Shown here in pieces: positions 1-9,054 of a stretch of 64,000 nucleotides of DNA. The stretch comes from Faecalicatena contorta (GTDB lineage Bacteria; Bacillota; Clostridia; Lachnospirales; Lachnospiraceae). Both the position numbers and the translations under genes were made by a program. The notes under the pieces were generated by a model. That model was given only the letters and a program-made list of their open reading frames with translations. It was not told where the DNA came from and did no database searches. The first letter of the stretch is position 1. Each line of letters opens with the position of its first letter. The stretch is taken from contig NZ_QGDS01000001.1 of NCBI RefSeq assembly GCF_003149105.1, positions 325,334 through 389,333 on the forward strand. The letters are read 5' to 3'.

Positions 1-141
1 AAATTCCTTGGAGTATTTGCACCAACACAGCTTCCACTCGCTGTGATTGAAGGGATTCTCACGGTAATCATTGTTATGGCAATGGAATCTTATGCAAAAC
101 CAGAGCTGAAGGCAATCGGATTCTTAAAGGAGGCAAGGTAA
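1..141 (+). CDS. cbiM: CbiM, cobalt ECF transporter substrate-capture protein (C-terminal 46 residues only)
   Basis: The open frame enters from the left edge and ends with TAA at 139-141. The visible tail has a PTQLPLAVIEGI stretch followed by a hydrophobic helix (LTVIIVMAMES), which is typical of the last transmembrane segment of CbiM. CbiM is the membrane protein that captures cobalt in the CbiMNQO transporter. An AAAGGAGG site near its end serves the cbiN start one base after the stop. The start and most of the gene lie outside the window. Identity rests on the tail sequence plus the cbiN, cbiQ and cbiO genes that follow. Confidence 0.88.
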   Translation, partial: KFLGVFAPTQLPLAVIEGILTVIIVMAMESYAKPELKAIGFLKEAR

Positions 142-142
142 G

Positions 143-451
143 ATGAGTAAAAATAAAAAGACAGCCGTTGTGCTGCTGATTTTAGTAGTTTTAATTGCAG
201 TTATACCTTTATTTGCACTAAAAGGAGCTGAATTTGGCGGCTCTGATGACGCTGGAAGTGTTATGATAGAGAAAATACAAGGGGAGTACACCCCCTGGTT
301 TACTCCGGTACTGGAGACTGCACTTGACGGAGAACTTCCCGGAGAAGTAGAAAGTCTGATATTCTGTGTTCAGACAGGTATTGGCGTGGGAATCATTGCC
401 TTTATTATGGGTCGTTTTGTAGAACGGAAAAAATGGCAGAGTATGGAGTAA
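143..451 (+). CDS. cbiN: CbiN, cobalt transport accessory membrane protein
   Basis: A 102-residue protein, the usual size for CbiN. It has an N-terminal membrane helix (about residues 7-27, VVLLILVVLIAVIPLFAL), a short extracytoplasmic loop containing AEFGGSDDAG and EYTPWF, and a second helix near residues 68-90. This two-helix layout with a loop that contacts CbiM is characteristic of CbiN. It begins one base after the cbiM stop and is followed 30 bp later by cbiQ, so it is co-transcribed with the rest of the cobalt transporter. Confidence 0.93.
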   Translation: MSKNKKTAVVLLILVVLIAVIPLFALKGAEFGGSDDAGSVMIEKIQGEYTPWFTPVLETALDGELPGEVESLIFCVQTGIGVGIIAFIMGRFVERKKWQSME

Positions 452-481
452 TAGAGGCATACATGGAGAAAGGGAGACAGT

Positions 482-1255
482 ATGATTGTAGTGGATAAGC
501 TTTGTTATCGCTCAAAGCTAAGATATGTAAATGCAAGTGAAAAGTTTGCCTTTTCTATTCTGACTCTGTTGTTCTGTGTAGTGAGCCGTTCTCTTGTTAT
601 TGCAGGCATTGTATTTGCTGTGAATAGTTATCTGACGGTACAAAAGGGGAAAATACCGGGGCTTTTGTATGCCAGGCTTCTTACAATCCCCTTTGTATTC
701 CTGATAATGAGTACTCTTGCTATTATTATCAATATTTCAAAAATCCCACTGGATGCTTATGCAATTCCAGTGGGCAGCTTTTTTATCACAGGCAGCTTTC
801 AATCATTGCTGTTTGGTATACAGTTAATTGCAACGGCCATGGCAAGTGTGTCCTGCTTGTATTTTTTATCCCTGAATACAACAATGACAGATTTTCTGAG
901 TGTCTTATTGAAACTCCGCTGCCCGAAAATCCTGGCAGAGCTGATGCTTCTCATTTACCGGTTCATCTTCGTATTGCTGGAGACAGCCTCGGCTATTATG
1001 GTATCCCAGAAATCCAGGCTTGGCAACAAAGACCTGAGGACATCCCTTGATTCCTTCGGGAAAATGGGTGCAGGGCTTCTGCTCCGTGCCTTCTGGCGTT
1101 CCAATGCCCTTTACGATGCAATGGAATCCCGGTGTTATGATGGGGAAATTCGGGTTCTGGAAGAAGAATATCCGGCGAGAAGAGCTGAAATTGCAGCAAT
1201 CGCCGCATTTGAACTGGTTTTGCTGGGAATTACAATATGGAGGAAAACCTTATGA
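482..1255 (+). CDS. cbiQ: CbiQ, ECF transporter T component for cobalt
   Basis: A 257-residue integral membrane protein with several hydrophobic segments in the N-terminal two thirds. Near residues 198-220 it has a polar stretch, GLLLRAFWRSNALYDAMESR, matching the coupling helix of T components that contacts the ATPase. CbiQ transmits ATP-driven motion from CbiO to CbiM/CbiN during cobalt uptake. A Shine-Dalgarno GAGAAAGGGAGA lies upstream. The stop overlaps the cbiO start as ATGA, indicating translational coupling. Confidence 0.95.
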   Translation: MIVVDKLCYRSKLRYVNASEKFAFSILTLLFCVVSRSLVIAGIVFAVNSYLTVQKGKIPGLLYARLLTIPFVFLIMSTLAIIINISKIPLDAYAIPVGSFFITGSFQSLLFGIQLIATAMASVSCLYFLSLNTTMTDFLSVLLKLRCPKILAELMLLIYRFIFVLLETASAIMVSQKSRLGNKDLRTSLDSFGKMGAGLLLRAFWRSNALYDAMESRCYDGEIRVLEEEYPARRAEIAAIAAFELVLLGITIWRKTL

Positions 1256-2109
1256 GTACAGCAGAACAGGATATTATTATAGAAGTAAAAAACGTCTATT
1301 TTTCTTACGAAGAGGGAGGTCCGGATTCACTGGACAATGTCAGCCTGAAAATAAGAAGAGGTTCAAAGGTTGCATTTATGGGGGCTAATGGATGCGGAAA
1401 GTCTACATTCTTCCTATGCTGTAATGGCATACATAAACCCTGTAAAGGAACCATTTTATTCAATGGAAAGCCTGTTGATTATTCAAAAAGAGGACTGCTG
1501 GATTTACGCGGAAAAGTAGGGATTGTATTTCAGGACCCGGACAACCAGTTATTTTCCGCCAGCGTCTATCAGGAAATTTCATTTGGCGCCTTGAATATGG
1601 GGATGGGGCCAGAAAAAGCAAAAAAGGAAGTAGAAGAAGTTATGGACTATCTGGAAATTACACCTTTTCGCGACCGCCCCACCCATGCTTTAAGCGGAGG
1701 ACAGAAGAAACAGGTTTCCATTGCTGATATCCTGGTGATGCATCCCGATGTCATGATATTGGACGAGCCTGGGGCTGCCCTGGATGCCAAACATACAAAA
1801 AAAGTAAATGAAATAGTGGATAAACTGGCAGAAGAGGGGATAACCATACTGATGGCAACCCATGATGTTGATTATGCACTGTCATGGGCAGACGAGATTA
1901 TACTAATGCATGAGGGAAAAGTACTTCTTCAGGCAGATCCGGTGACAGTCTGTACGAATGTGGAAGCCCTGACAATGACAAACCAGGAGGAACCGGCTGT
2001 ACTTAGGCTGTTTAGACAGCTTTGCAGTAAAGGAGTTTTAAAACAAGACTTGAAGCCTCCTGTAAGTATGAAGGAACTGGAGAGTTATATTGAGCAAACA
2101 GGGAAGTAA
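1252..2109 (+). CDS. cbiO: CbiO, cobalt ECF transporter ATPase
   Basis: A 285-residue ABC ATPase with Walker A GANGCGKS, signature LSGGQKKQ, Walker B VMILDEPGAALD and a switch histidine in MATHDVDYA. The ATG at 1252 is preferred over an in-frame upstream one because GGAGGA lies about 8 bases before it and it overlaps the cbiQ stop as ATGA. It powers cobalt import together with CbiM, CbiN and CbiQ. The C-terminal 70 residues form the short accessory domain usual in ECF ATPases. It is the last gene of the transporter block before a repeat element and cbiK. Confidence 0.95.
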   Translation: MSTAEQDIIIEVKNVYFSYEEGGPDSLDNVSLKIRRGSKVAFMGANGCGKSTFFLCCNGIHKPCKGTILFNGKPVDYSKRGLLDLRGKVGIVFQDPDNQLFSASVYQEISFGALNMGMGPEKAKKEVEEVMDYLEITPFRDRPTHALSGGQKKQVSIADILVMHPDVMILDEPGAALDAKHTKKVNEIVDKLAEEGITILMATHDVDYALSWADEIILMHEGKVLLQADPVTVCTNVEALTMTNQEEPAVLRLFRQLCSKGVLKQDLKPPVSMKELESYIEQTGK

Positions 2110-2112
2110 AGA

Positions 2113-2165
2113 GGAAACATCTATGTCACTAAGGCTTGAAAAGACCAGGCCTAAGTGACATAAGC
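2113..2165 (+). repeat. Hairpin repeat copy A (short form)
   Basis: A short-form member of the intergenic hairpin repeat, between cbiO and cbiK. It starts GGAAACATCTATGTCACTAAGG and ends at TAAGC. The arms TGTCACT (2124-2130) and AGTGACA (2154-2160) extend inward through AGGCTTG/CCAGGCCT, giving about 15 paired positions with one mismatch around an AAAAGA loop. Confidence 0.8.
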
Positions 2166-2182
2166 AATCATGGAGGTATAGA

Positions 2183-2965
2183 ATGGAAAAGGGAACGGGC
2201 AAGAAAGGAATATTAACAGTAAGCTTTGGAACAAGCCATTTGGATGCTCTGGAAAAAAATATCGTACCGGTTGAAAAACAGATACAGGAGATATTCCCTG
2301 AATATCCCTTATACAGGGCGTTTACAAGCCAGATGATCATCAGGAAATTGAAAAAGACGGAAGATTTATTTATTTGCAGTGTGAAGGAAGCCATGGAAAA
2401 GATGGCTGAAGATGGAATAGAACAAGTAATTGTCCAGCCGACCCACATCATCAATGGAATTGAGAATGATAAAATGCTCAGTGATTTGATGGAATATGCG
2501 GGCAGATTCCGTAAAATCAGTGTAGGAAAACCACTGCTGACCAGTGTAGAAGATTACAAAAAGTCTATTCATGCAGTGATGGCAGAGGTGTCCCTGGAGG
2601 AAGGGGAAGCTTTGGTCCTTATGGGACATGGAACGGATCATCACGCAAATGCAGCATACCCTACATTGGAATATACATTTCATTCCTTGGGATACAACCA
2701 GGTGCTTATAGGAACGGTAGAAGGATTCCCTGATCTGAAAAATGTCATGAAAAAGCTGGAGATTTCGGGAAACAGAAAGGTGACGCTGATGCCCTTTATG
2801 ATTGTAGCAGGGGATCACGCCAAGAATGATATGATTGGGGATGAGGATTCCTGGAAGGCTCAGCTTTCAGATGCCGGATATGTGGTAAAGGCTATTCTGA
2901 AAGGTCTGGGAGAAATGAAAGGAATACGGAATATATTTATAGAGCATATTGAGGCAGTTCTCTAA
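2183..2965 (+). CDS. cbiK: CbiK, sirohydrochlorin cobaltochelatase (anaerobic type)
   Basis: A 260-residue class II chelatase that inserts cobalt into sirohydrochlorin, the committing step of the cobalt-early B12 route. The N-terminus ILTVSFGTSH, the MGHGTDHHANAAYP segment (His149) and VAGDHAKNDM (His212) match the two catalytic histidines known in CbiK (His145 and His207 in the Salmonella enzyme). There is no signal peptide, so it is cytoplasmic, unlike the secreted CbiK of some sulfate reducers. A GGAGG site precedes the start. It follows the cobalt transporter directly, so uptake and chelation are encoded side by side. Confidence 0.95.
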   Translation: MEKGTGKKGILTVSFGTSHLDALEKNIVPVEKQIQEIFPEYPLYRAFTSQMIIRKLKKTEDLFICSVKEAMEKMAEDGIEQVIVQPTHIINGIENDKMLSDLMEYAGRFRKISVGKPLLTSVEDYKKSIHAVMAEVSLEEGEALVLMGHGTDHHANAAYPTLEYTFHSLGYNQVLIGTVEGFPDLKNVMKKLEISGNRKVTLMPFMIVAGDHAKNDMIGDEDSWKAQLSDAGYVVKAILKGLGEMKGIRNIFIEHIEAVL

Positions 2966-3007
2966 AGCACATACTTTAAAAGAAAAGCAGGGAAAGGAGG
3001 CATCTGC

Positions 3008-4171
3008 ATGAAAAGATTTTCAAAGAGTGAAAATCAAAGCCCGCTTATATGGAAAAACCAGAAACAGCTCCGTTTAGGCTACACAACAGGAAGCTGTGCG
3101 GCAGCCGCAGCGAAAGCAGCAGCATATATGCTTCTGTCAGGGCAGACTCTTATCCAGGTTTCCCTGCATACTCCAAAGGGAATTACCTTATATCTGGATG
3201 TGGAACATATTGAAAAAGACAAGAACTCTGTAAGCTGTGCAATTCAAAAAGACAGTGGGGATGACCCGGATATTACGGACGGAGTGTATGTTTATGCCAA
3301 AGTAATAAGGCGGGAAGGAACAGGCCTCCTGCTGGACGGGGGAGAAGGTGTTGGAAGAGTTACCAAAAAGGGGCTTGAACAAGACATTGGGGAAGCTGCA
3401 ATTAATAAGGTTCCGCGTCAGATGATTTTAGATGCTGTTGATGAGCAGCGGAAGCAGTTTGGTTACGAGGAAGGACTGGAGATTTTGATCTCCATCCCGG
3501 AAGGGCGAAGGCTGGCCGGGAAGACTTTTAATCCGAGGCTGGGTATTGAAGGCGGTATTTCTGTACTTGGGACAAGCGGGATTGTGGAGCCTATGAGTGA
3601 AAAGGCACTGACAGACACGATATACCTGGAAATGAAGGTTCTAAAAGAAAATGGCCATGACTGGTGTTATGTAGTTCCTGGAAATTACGGAAGTGATTTT
3701 CTGACAGAAACCTTAGGATATGAAGGTGCACTGTCTGTGAAATCCAGCAATTATATTGGAGAAACCATTGATGCGGCTGTCAGCCTGGGTATGCAGGGAA
3801 TCCTCTTGGTTGGGCATATAGGCAAACTTGTTAAACTGGCGGGGGGCGTGATGAATACCCACTCCAGACAGGCAGACTGCAGAATGGAGATCTTTGCCGC
3901 TCATGCAGCGATGGCAGGGGCTCTCACTGGGGATGTGAAGAAAATTATGGAATGCATCACAACCGCAGAGGCGGTAGACTTTTTAAAAAGTCAGGGCATT
4001 TTGAATCAGGTAATGGAGTCGATTACAAAGCGGGCAGATTTTTATTTAAAACAACGTGCAGGCAGCGGACTGAAAATCGGTGCGATTATATTTTCAAAAG
4101 AAGAAGGTATTCTTGGTGAAACAGAAGACACCAGAGTGCTGTTGAAGGAGATTGGAAGGGAGAAGATATGA
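3008..4171 (+). CDS. cbiD: CbiD, cobalt-precorrin-5B C1-methyltransferase
   Basis: A 387-residue protein opening with LRLGYTTGSCAAAAAKAA, the glycine/serine-rich N-terminus diagnostic of CbiD. It also has a central TFNPRLGIEGGISVLGTSG segment and VGHIGKLVKLAGG further on. CbiD methylates C1 of the corrin ring in the anaerobic pathway and marks this locus as anaerobic rather than aerobic. AAAGGAGGC lies just before the start. The stop overlaps the cbiL start by four bases. Confidence 0.96.
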   Translation: MKRFSKSENQSPLIWKNQKQLRLGYTTGSCAAAAAKAAAYMLLSGQTLIQVSLHTPKGITLYLDVEHIEKDKNSVSCAIQKDSGDDPDITDGVYVYAKVIRREGTGLLLDGGEGVGRVTKKGLEQDIGEAAINKVPRQMILDAVDEQRKQFGYEEGLEILISIPEGRRLAGKTFNPRLGIEGGISVLGTSGIVEPMSEKALTDTIYLEMKVLKENGHDWCYVVPGNYGSDFLTETLGYEGALSVKSSNYIGETIDAAVSLGMQGILLVGHIGKLVKLAGGVMNTHSRQADCRMEIFAAHAAMAGALTGDVKKIMECITTAEAVDFLKSQGILNQVMESITKRADFYLKQRAGSGLKIGAIIFSKEEGILGETEDTRVLLKEIGREKI

Positions 4172-4917
4172 GACAGGGAATATTTTACGGAGTAGGCGTA
4201 GGGCCGGGAGACCCAAAACTGATGACTCTGAAGGCAGTAGAGATTATCCGGGACTGTGATGTGATAGCTCTGGCAGTCTCCAGCCCGGATTTGAAAGAAG
4301 CCATATATGAAGAGGAAGACGCGGTATGTGCCAACCCAGATTACCTGGAAAAATGTGTGGCTTATCAGATTGCGCTTCCGGAGATTCCTGAAATTGCCTA
4401 CAAAGCAAAGCTTTATCTTCCTATGCCTATGATAAAAGAAAAACAGCAGTTAAAAGAAATTCACAATCATTGTGCGGACAAGACAGAAGAGATTTTGCAG
4501 GCGGGGAAAGATGTTGCTTTTATTACACTGGGAGATCCCAGTATATATTCCACTTGTCTTTATGTGCACAAACGTCTGAAAAGCAGGGGATGCGAAACGA
4601 TGCTGGTTCCTGGAATTCCATCTTTCTGTGCAGCTGCGGCAAAGGTGAATACGGGGCTGGCAGAAAACCGGGAGGAGCTGCATATCATTCCGGCATCTTA
4701 TGGGATTGAAGAAAGTCTCGAATTGCCGGGAACAAAAATTCTGATGAAGGCAGGAAAAAAGATGCCTTATGTGAAACAAATAGTAAAAGAAAAATCATTG
4801 CAGGTACAAATGGTAGAAAACTGCGGAATGCCGGGGGAAAAGGTTTACCATCATGTGGACGAAATTCCGGATGGGGCAAGCTATTATTCATTGATTATGA
4901 TAAAGGAGAGCAATTAG
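4168..4917 (+). CDS. cbiL: CbiL, cobalt-factor II / precorrin-2 C20-methyltransferase
   Basis: A 249-residue tetrapyrrole methylase with the family N-terminal loop GVGVGPGDPKLMTLKA, the internal TLGDPSIYST motif and the VPGIPSFCAAAA loop that lines the SAM pocket. It transfers a methyl group to C20, the first ring methylation after cobalt insertion. It overlaps cbiD by ATGA and abuts cbiF with no gap, so the methylases are tightly coupled. Assignment to CbiL rather than another methylase rests on the GPGDP(K/E)L N-terminus and length. Confidence 0.93.
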   Translation: MRQGIFYGVGVGPGDPKLMTLKAVEIIRDCDVIALAVSSPDLKEAIYEEEDAVCANPDYLEKCVAYQIALPEIPEIAYKAKLYLPMPMIKEKQQLKEIHNHCADKTEEILQAGKDVAFITLGDPSIYSTCLYVHKRLKSRGCETMLVPGIPSFCAAAAKVNTGLAENREELHIIPASYGIEESLELPGTKILMKAGKKMPYVKQIVKEKSLQVQMVENCGMPGEKVYHHVDEIPDGASYYSLIMIKESN

Positions 4918-5691
4918 ATGATTGTATTCGTTGGAGCCGGACCAGGGGCCGAGGACTTAATTACAGTGCGGGGGCAGAATTATTTACAGGAGGCGGATAT
5001 TATTATTTATGCAGGCTCCCTTGTAAATCCGAAGCTGCTGGATGCGAAGAAAGAGGACTGCACCGTATATAACAGTGCCCGGATGACGCTGGAGGAAGTT
5101 TTGGAAGTAATGGTCAGGGGAGAACGGGAAGGGAAAAGAGTGGTCCGTCTCCACACAGGGGACCCCTGTCTGTATGGTGCTATAAAAGAGCAGATGGATG
5201 CTTTGAAGCAGGAGGGGATTTCTTATGAAATCTGCCCCGGCGTCAGCTCTTTCTGCGGAGCAGCGGCGGCTTTAGAGGCGGAATATACGCTCCCCGGCAT
5301 CTCCCAATCTGTTGTGATTACCAGAATGGCAGGGCGGACTCCGGTGCCGGAGCGGGAATCTATACGCGGCTTTGCAGCACATCAGACGACAATGGTGATT
5401 TTCCTGAGTACCGGAATGCTTGCAGACCTGTCAAAGGAGTTGACGGCAGGCGGATATCCGGGGGATACCCCGGCAGCGATTGTATACAAGGCAACCTGGC
5501 CGGAAGAGAAGGTGTGCCGGTGTACCATTGACAGTCTGGAGGCAACTGCTGAGAAAGAAGGGATCACAAAAACGGCACTGATTGTAGTAGGACGTGTTTT
5601 AGATGGTGAATATACAAGATCCGAACTATATAATCCTGCTTTTACGACGGAATACCGCAAAGCAAGTAAAGAGGTGAAAAGCAATGAGTAA
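4918..5691 (+). CDS. cbiF: CbiF, cobalt-precorrin-4 C11-methyltransferase
   Basis: A 257-residue tetrapyrrole methylase. It starts VGAGPGAEDLITVRG and carries YAGSLVNP, RLHTGDPCLYG and CPGVSSFCGAAAAL, all typical of CbiF/CobM. It methylates C11 and prepares the ring for contraction-related steps. The last eight bases overlap cbiH. No anomaly was seen. Confidence 0.95.
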   Translation: MIVFVGAGPGAEDLITVRGQNYLQEADIIIYAGSLVNPKLLDAKKEDCTVYNSARMTLEEVLEVMVRGEREGKRVVRLHTGDPCLYGAIKEQMDALKQEGISYEICPGVSSFCGAAAALEAEYTLPGISQSVVITRMAGRTPVPERESIRGFAAHQTTMVIFLSTGMLADLSKELTAGGYPGDTPAAIVYKATWPEEKVCRCTIDSLEATAEKEGITKTALIVVGRVLDGEYTRSELYNPAFTTEYRKASKEVKSNE

Positions 5692-6415
5692 GGTTTATGT
5701 GATAGGTCTGGGGCCGGGAGCGGACAGACAAATGACTCTGGAGGCAGTGGCAGCATTGGATAGGTGTCCGGTAATTGTAGGATATACAGTTTATGTAGAC
5801 TTGATCAAAACAGAATACCCAGACAAAACATATCTGACTACTCCTATGACACAGGAAGTGAAACGCTGTCAGATGGCACTGGAGGAAGCTGTTAAGGGAC
5901 AGGATGTAGCCATGGTCTGCAGCGGAGATGCAGGAGTTTATGGTATGGCTGGCCTGATGTACGAAACAGGGGTACAGTATCCCGATGTGGAGATTGAGAT
6001 TGTACCGGGGATTACTTCTGCCACTGGAGGGGCGGCGGTACTGGGAGCGCCCCTTATGCATGATTTTGCAGTTATCAGCCTGAGTGATTTGCTGACACCC
6101 TGGGAGAAGATTGAGAAAAGATTAAAAGCGGCTGCTATGGCTGATTTTGTTATTTGTCTTTACAACCCATCCAGTAAAAAGCGGCGGGATTATTTAAAAA
6201 AGGCTTGTGAATGTATGCTGGAATATAAGCGTTCGGAGACAGTCTGCGGCATGGTACGTAATATCGGCAGAGACGGAGAATCTCACAGAATCTTGACTTT
6301 AGAAGAATTAAAGGATGCGGAAGTAGATATGTTTACTACAGTATTTGTCGGAAATGAGCAGACAAAACAAATGAATGGAAAAATGGTAACACCAAGGGGA
6401 TACCAGAATGTATAG
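5684..6415 (+). CDS. cbiH: CbiH, cobalt-precorrin-3B C17-methyltransferase (ring contraction)
   Basis: A 243-residue methylase with VIGLGPGADRQMTLEA, VGYTVYVDL, CSGDAGVYGMAGL and a conserved LYNPSSKKR stretch. These mark the CbiH/CobJ family, which methylates C17 and drives ring contraction. In many relatives CbiH is fused to or next to CbiG, the lactone hydrolase acting on its product. Here it is a stand-alone protein with no extra domain, and cbiG is not adjacent. It overlaps both neighbours by 8 bp. Confidence 0.94.
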   Translation: MSKVYVIGLGPGADRQMTLEAVAALDRCPVIVGYTVYVDLIKTEYPDKTYLTTPMTQEVKRCQMALEEAVKGQDVAMVCSGDAGVYGMAGLMYETGVQYPDVEIEIVPGITSATGGAAVLGAPLMHDFAVISLSDLLTPWEKIEKRLKAAAMADFVICLYNPSSKKRRDYLKKACECMLEYKRSETVCGMVRNIGRDGESHRILTLEELKDAEVDMFTTVFVGNEQTKQMNGKMVTPRGYQNV

Positions 6416-7610
6416 AGAAAAGCAAATCGTATATCTTACCGGAATCGGGATGGGCAATGAAAAGTCCATGACAGAGGAGGCTAGAGGAATTTTCAGGAAT
6501 TGTGACTGTATTATCGGTGCAGGCCGGATGACAGATGCGCTGCAATCCTTTGGAAAACCTATGTTTTCTTCCTATAAGCCGGATGAGATTCACAGGTTTT
6601 TAAAAGAGCATATAGAATATGGGAACATAGCAGTTGCACTTTCTGGTGATCCAGGGTTTTACAGCGGTGCAAAAAAGCTGGAAAAAGAGCTTTCTGATTA
6701 TCGTGTGCATACCATACCAGGGATTTCCACAGTGGCGTATCTGGCGGCAAAACTGGGGATATCCTGGGAGGATGTGAAGCTTGTCAGCATTCATGGGAGA
6801 AAACAGAATTTTATTCATGCCATTTCTACCCATGAGAAAACATTTCTCCTGCTTAGCGGCGGAGAGAACAGTGAGGAAATTTGTAAAAAAATACAGCATT
6901 ACAATCTGGGGCATGTTGATTTCTATATCGGAAAGTACCTTTCTTATGAAAAGGAAGAAATACTGCATAAAAGCGGTGCCCAGCTTCTCCCGGAAGATTT
7001 CGAAGGGCTGGCAGCGGCATATGTATTGAACCCCCGTGCTGACAGGAGAATTCACTGGCATATAGAGGATGAAGAATTTATCCGGGGGAAAGTTCCAATG
7101 ACAAAAGCAGAAGTTCGAAGCATCAGTATTGGAAAACTTGGGCTGCAGGAAAAGTCAGTACTTTATGATGTGGGTGCTGGAACTGGCTCTGTCAGCATAG
7201 AGGCTGCCTTACAGGATGAAACCATAAAGGTGTATGCAGTGGAAAAGAACCCGGAAGGAACTGAATTAATCAGGCAGAACCGACAGAAGTTTTGCTGTGA
7301 CCAGGTGGAACTGGTTGAGGGAACCGCTCCTGAGGCACTTTTGCCGCTAGAGGCCCCTACCCATGTATTTATCGGAGGAAGCTCGGGGAATTTGAAGGAA
7401 ATTCTGTATGTGGTACGAGAGAAAAATCCCAATGTAAAAATTGTACTAAATGCCATATCTCTTGAGACTGTAAGAGAAACGATGGAAGCCATAGAGGAAG
7501 GACTTCTCACAGATCCGGAGATTATCCAGATTTCAGTTTCAAAGTCACGGAAACTGGGGGCATATCATATGATGACCGGACAAAATCCCGTCTATGTTAT
7601 TTCGAGTTAG
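6408..7610 (+). CDS. cbiET: CbiE-CbiT fusion, cobalt-precorrin-6B/7 C5,C15-methyltransferase and decarboxylase
   Basis: A 400-residue two-domain enzyme. Residues 1 to about 200 form a tetrapyrrole methylase (CbiE; LTGIGMGNEKSMT, ALSGDPGFYSG, IPGISTVAYLAAKLG). Residues about 205-400 form a Rossmann methyltransferase (CbiT) with the SAM loop DVGAGTGSVSIEAA and FIGGSSGN. The CbiT half methylates C15 and decarboxylates the C12 acetate; the CbiE half methylates C5. The fusion corresponds to CobL of the aerobic route but is also common in Clostridia. It overlaps cbiH by 8 bp and ends just before cbiA. Confidence 0.94.
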   Translation: MYREKQIVYLTGIGMGNEKSMTEEARGIFRNCDCIIGAGRMTDALQSFGKPMFSSYKPDEIHRFLKEHIEYGNIAVALSGDPGFYSGAKKLEKELSDYRVHTIPGISTVAYLAAKLGISWEDVKLVSIHGRKQNFIHAISTHEKTFLLLSGGENSEEICKKIQHYNLGHVDFYIGKYLSYEKEEILHKSGAQLLPEDFEGLAAAYVLNPRADRRIHWHIEDEEFIRGKVPMTKAEVRSISIGKLGLQEKSVLYDVGAGTGSVSIEAALQDETIKVYAVEKNPEGTELIRQNRQKFCCDQVELVEGTAPEALLPLEAPTHVFIGGSSGNLKEILYVVREKNPNVKIVLNAISLETVRETMEAIEEGLLTDPEIIQISVSKSRKLGAYHMMTGQNPVYVISS

Positions 7611-7620
7611 GAGGCAACTT

Positions 7621-9054
7621 ATGGGAATTCCAAGCTTTATGATTGCCGCAGCGTCAAGCGGAAGCGGTAAAACCGTAATATCCTGCGGCTTAATGGCGGC
7701 TTTCCGGCAGAGCGGACTGAAGGTTGCTGCCTGCAAATGCGGACCGGATTATATTGATCCTATGTTCCACAGGGAAGTGCTGGGGATTGATTCTGAAAAT
7801 CTGGACTTGTTCTTTTACGGGAAAGAGATACTGGAGGAGCTATTTGAGAGACATGCAGAAAATGCAGATATCACAATGATTGAAGGCGTCATGGGCTACT
7901 ATGACGGCATGGCCTTAGCTTCGGAAAAAGCCAGCTCTTATGACGTGGCAAGAACATTGAAGACACCTGTAATTCTGGTGGTTTCCTGTAAGGGTGCTGC
8001 ATTGTCTGTCCTTCCGGTTATCCAGGGAATGATAGGATTTAAAGAGGATAGTAATATATGCGGGATTCTCCTAAACCGGGTATCGTCTATGCTATATCCC
8101 AAAATGAAGCAGATGATTGAAGAGGGGTTGGCACAGGCAGGATATGCAATCCCTGTGATTGGTTACGTTCCTGAACATCCTGTCTTCGGTTTGGAGAGCA
8201 GGCATCTGGGTCTGGTAACGCCTCAGGAAATTAGCAGTATACGGGAAAGGCTGGAAGAAGCCGGAAGACTCCTAAGTGAAACGGTGGAACTGGATACCCT
8301 TCTCTCTATTGCCGCCTGCTCGAAGGCAACGGAAAATAGAAAAGGATTTTCTCAGAAGAATTCAAAAGACAACGGAGACGTTGAGGAAGGAATATTGAGG
8401 GAGAAAAAGACTGTAAGAATTGCCGTTGCACAAGATGAGGCTTTTTGTTTTTACTATAAAGATAACCTTCAGTTTTTGCAAAATGAAGGCTGTGAATTGG
8501 TTGAATTCAGCCCCTTACATGACAATTTCCTGCCAGAAGACATTCAGGGAATGATTCTGGGCGGAGGATATCCAGAGCTGTATACCAAAGATCTGGAAAG
8601 AAATGTGTCCATGCGTTCCTCTATAAAGGAAGCTATCCTGGGGGGACTTCCCTGTCTGGCAGAGTGCGGGGGATTTATGTACCTGCATGAAGAAATGGAA
8701 GATGACAAGGGGAGTTTCCGGCAGATGACAGGTGTATTTCCCGGAAAAGCATTTCACACCGGAAAGCTGGTACGGTTCGGCTACATAGAAATAGAGGCGC
8801 AGAAAGAAGGGGCTTTTCTGAAAAAGGGAGAGAAGCTAAGAGGACATGAATTCCACTACTGGGACAGCACGGACAACGGAAAAGACTGTATTGCTGTAAA
8901 GCCAGACAAACGGAGAAGCTGGGAATGTATCCATATGGAGGGAAATCTGTTTGCAGGCTATCCCCATATTCATTTTTACTCTAATCTGGAGTTTGCCCGG
9001 CGGTTTATCCTGGAAGCAAAAAAGGAGAGGCAAGATGACAGCAAAATACAATAA
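7621..9054 (+). CDS. cbiA: CbiA, cobyrinate a,c-diamide synthase
   Basis: A 477-residue glutamine-dependent amidotransferase. The N-terminus has a dethiobiotin-synthetase-like P-loop (AAASSGSGKTV), and the C-terminal glutaminase domain carries the nucleophile cysteine in LAECGGFMYL and a histidine in RGHEFHYWD. It amidates the a and c side chains of the corrin ring using ATP. The ATG at 7621 is chosen because AGGAGG lies six bases before it. The stop is 20 bp inside cobT. The shorter length and a,c-specific GGGYPE motif separate it from CbiP. Confidence 0.95.
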   Translation: MGIPSFMIAAASSGSGKTVISCGLMAAFRQSGLKVAACKCGPDYIDPMFHREVLGIDSENLDLFFYGKEILEELFERHAENADITMIEGVMGYYDGMALASEKASSYDVARTLKTPVILVVSCKGAALSVLPVIQGMIGFKEDSNICGILLNRVSSMLYPKMKQMIEEGLAQAGYAIPVIGYVPEHPVFGLESRHLGLVTPQEISSIRERLEEAGRLLSETVELDTLLSIAACSKATENRKGFSQKNSKDNGDVEEGILREKKTVRIAVAQDEAFCFYYKDNLQFLQNEGCELVEFSPLHDNFLPEDIQGMILGGGYPELYTKDLERNVSMRSSIKEAILGGLPCLAECGGFMYLHEEMEDDKGSFRQMTGVFPGKAFHTGKLVRFGYIEIEAQKEGAFLKKGEKLRGHEFHYWDSTDNGKDCIAVKPDKRRSWECIHMEGNLFAGYPHIHFYSNLEFARRFILEAKKERQDDSKIQ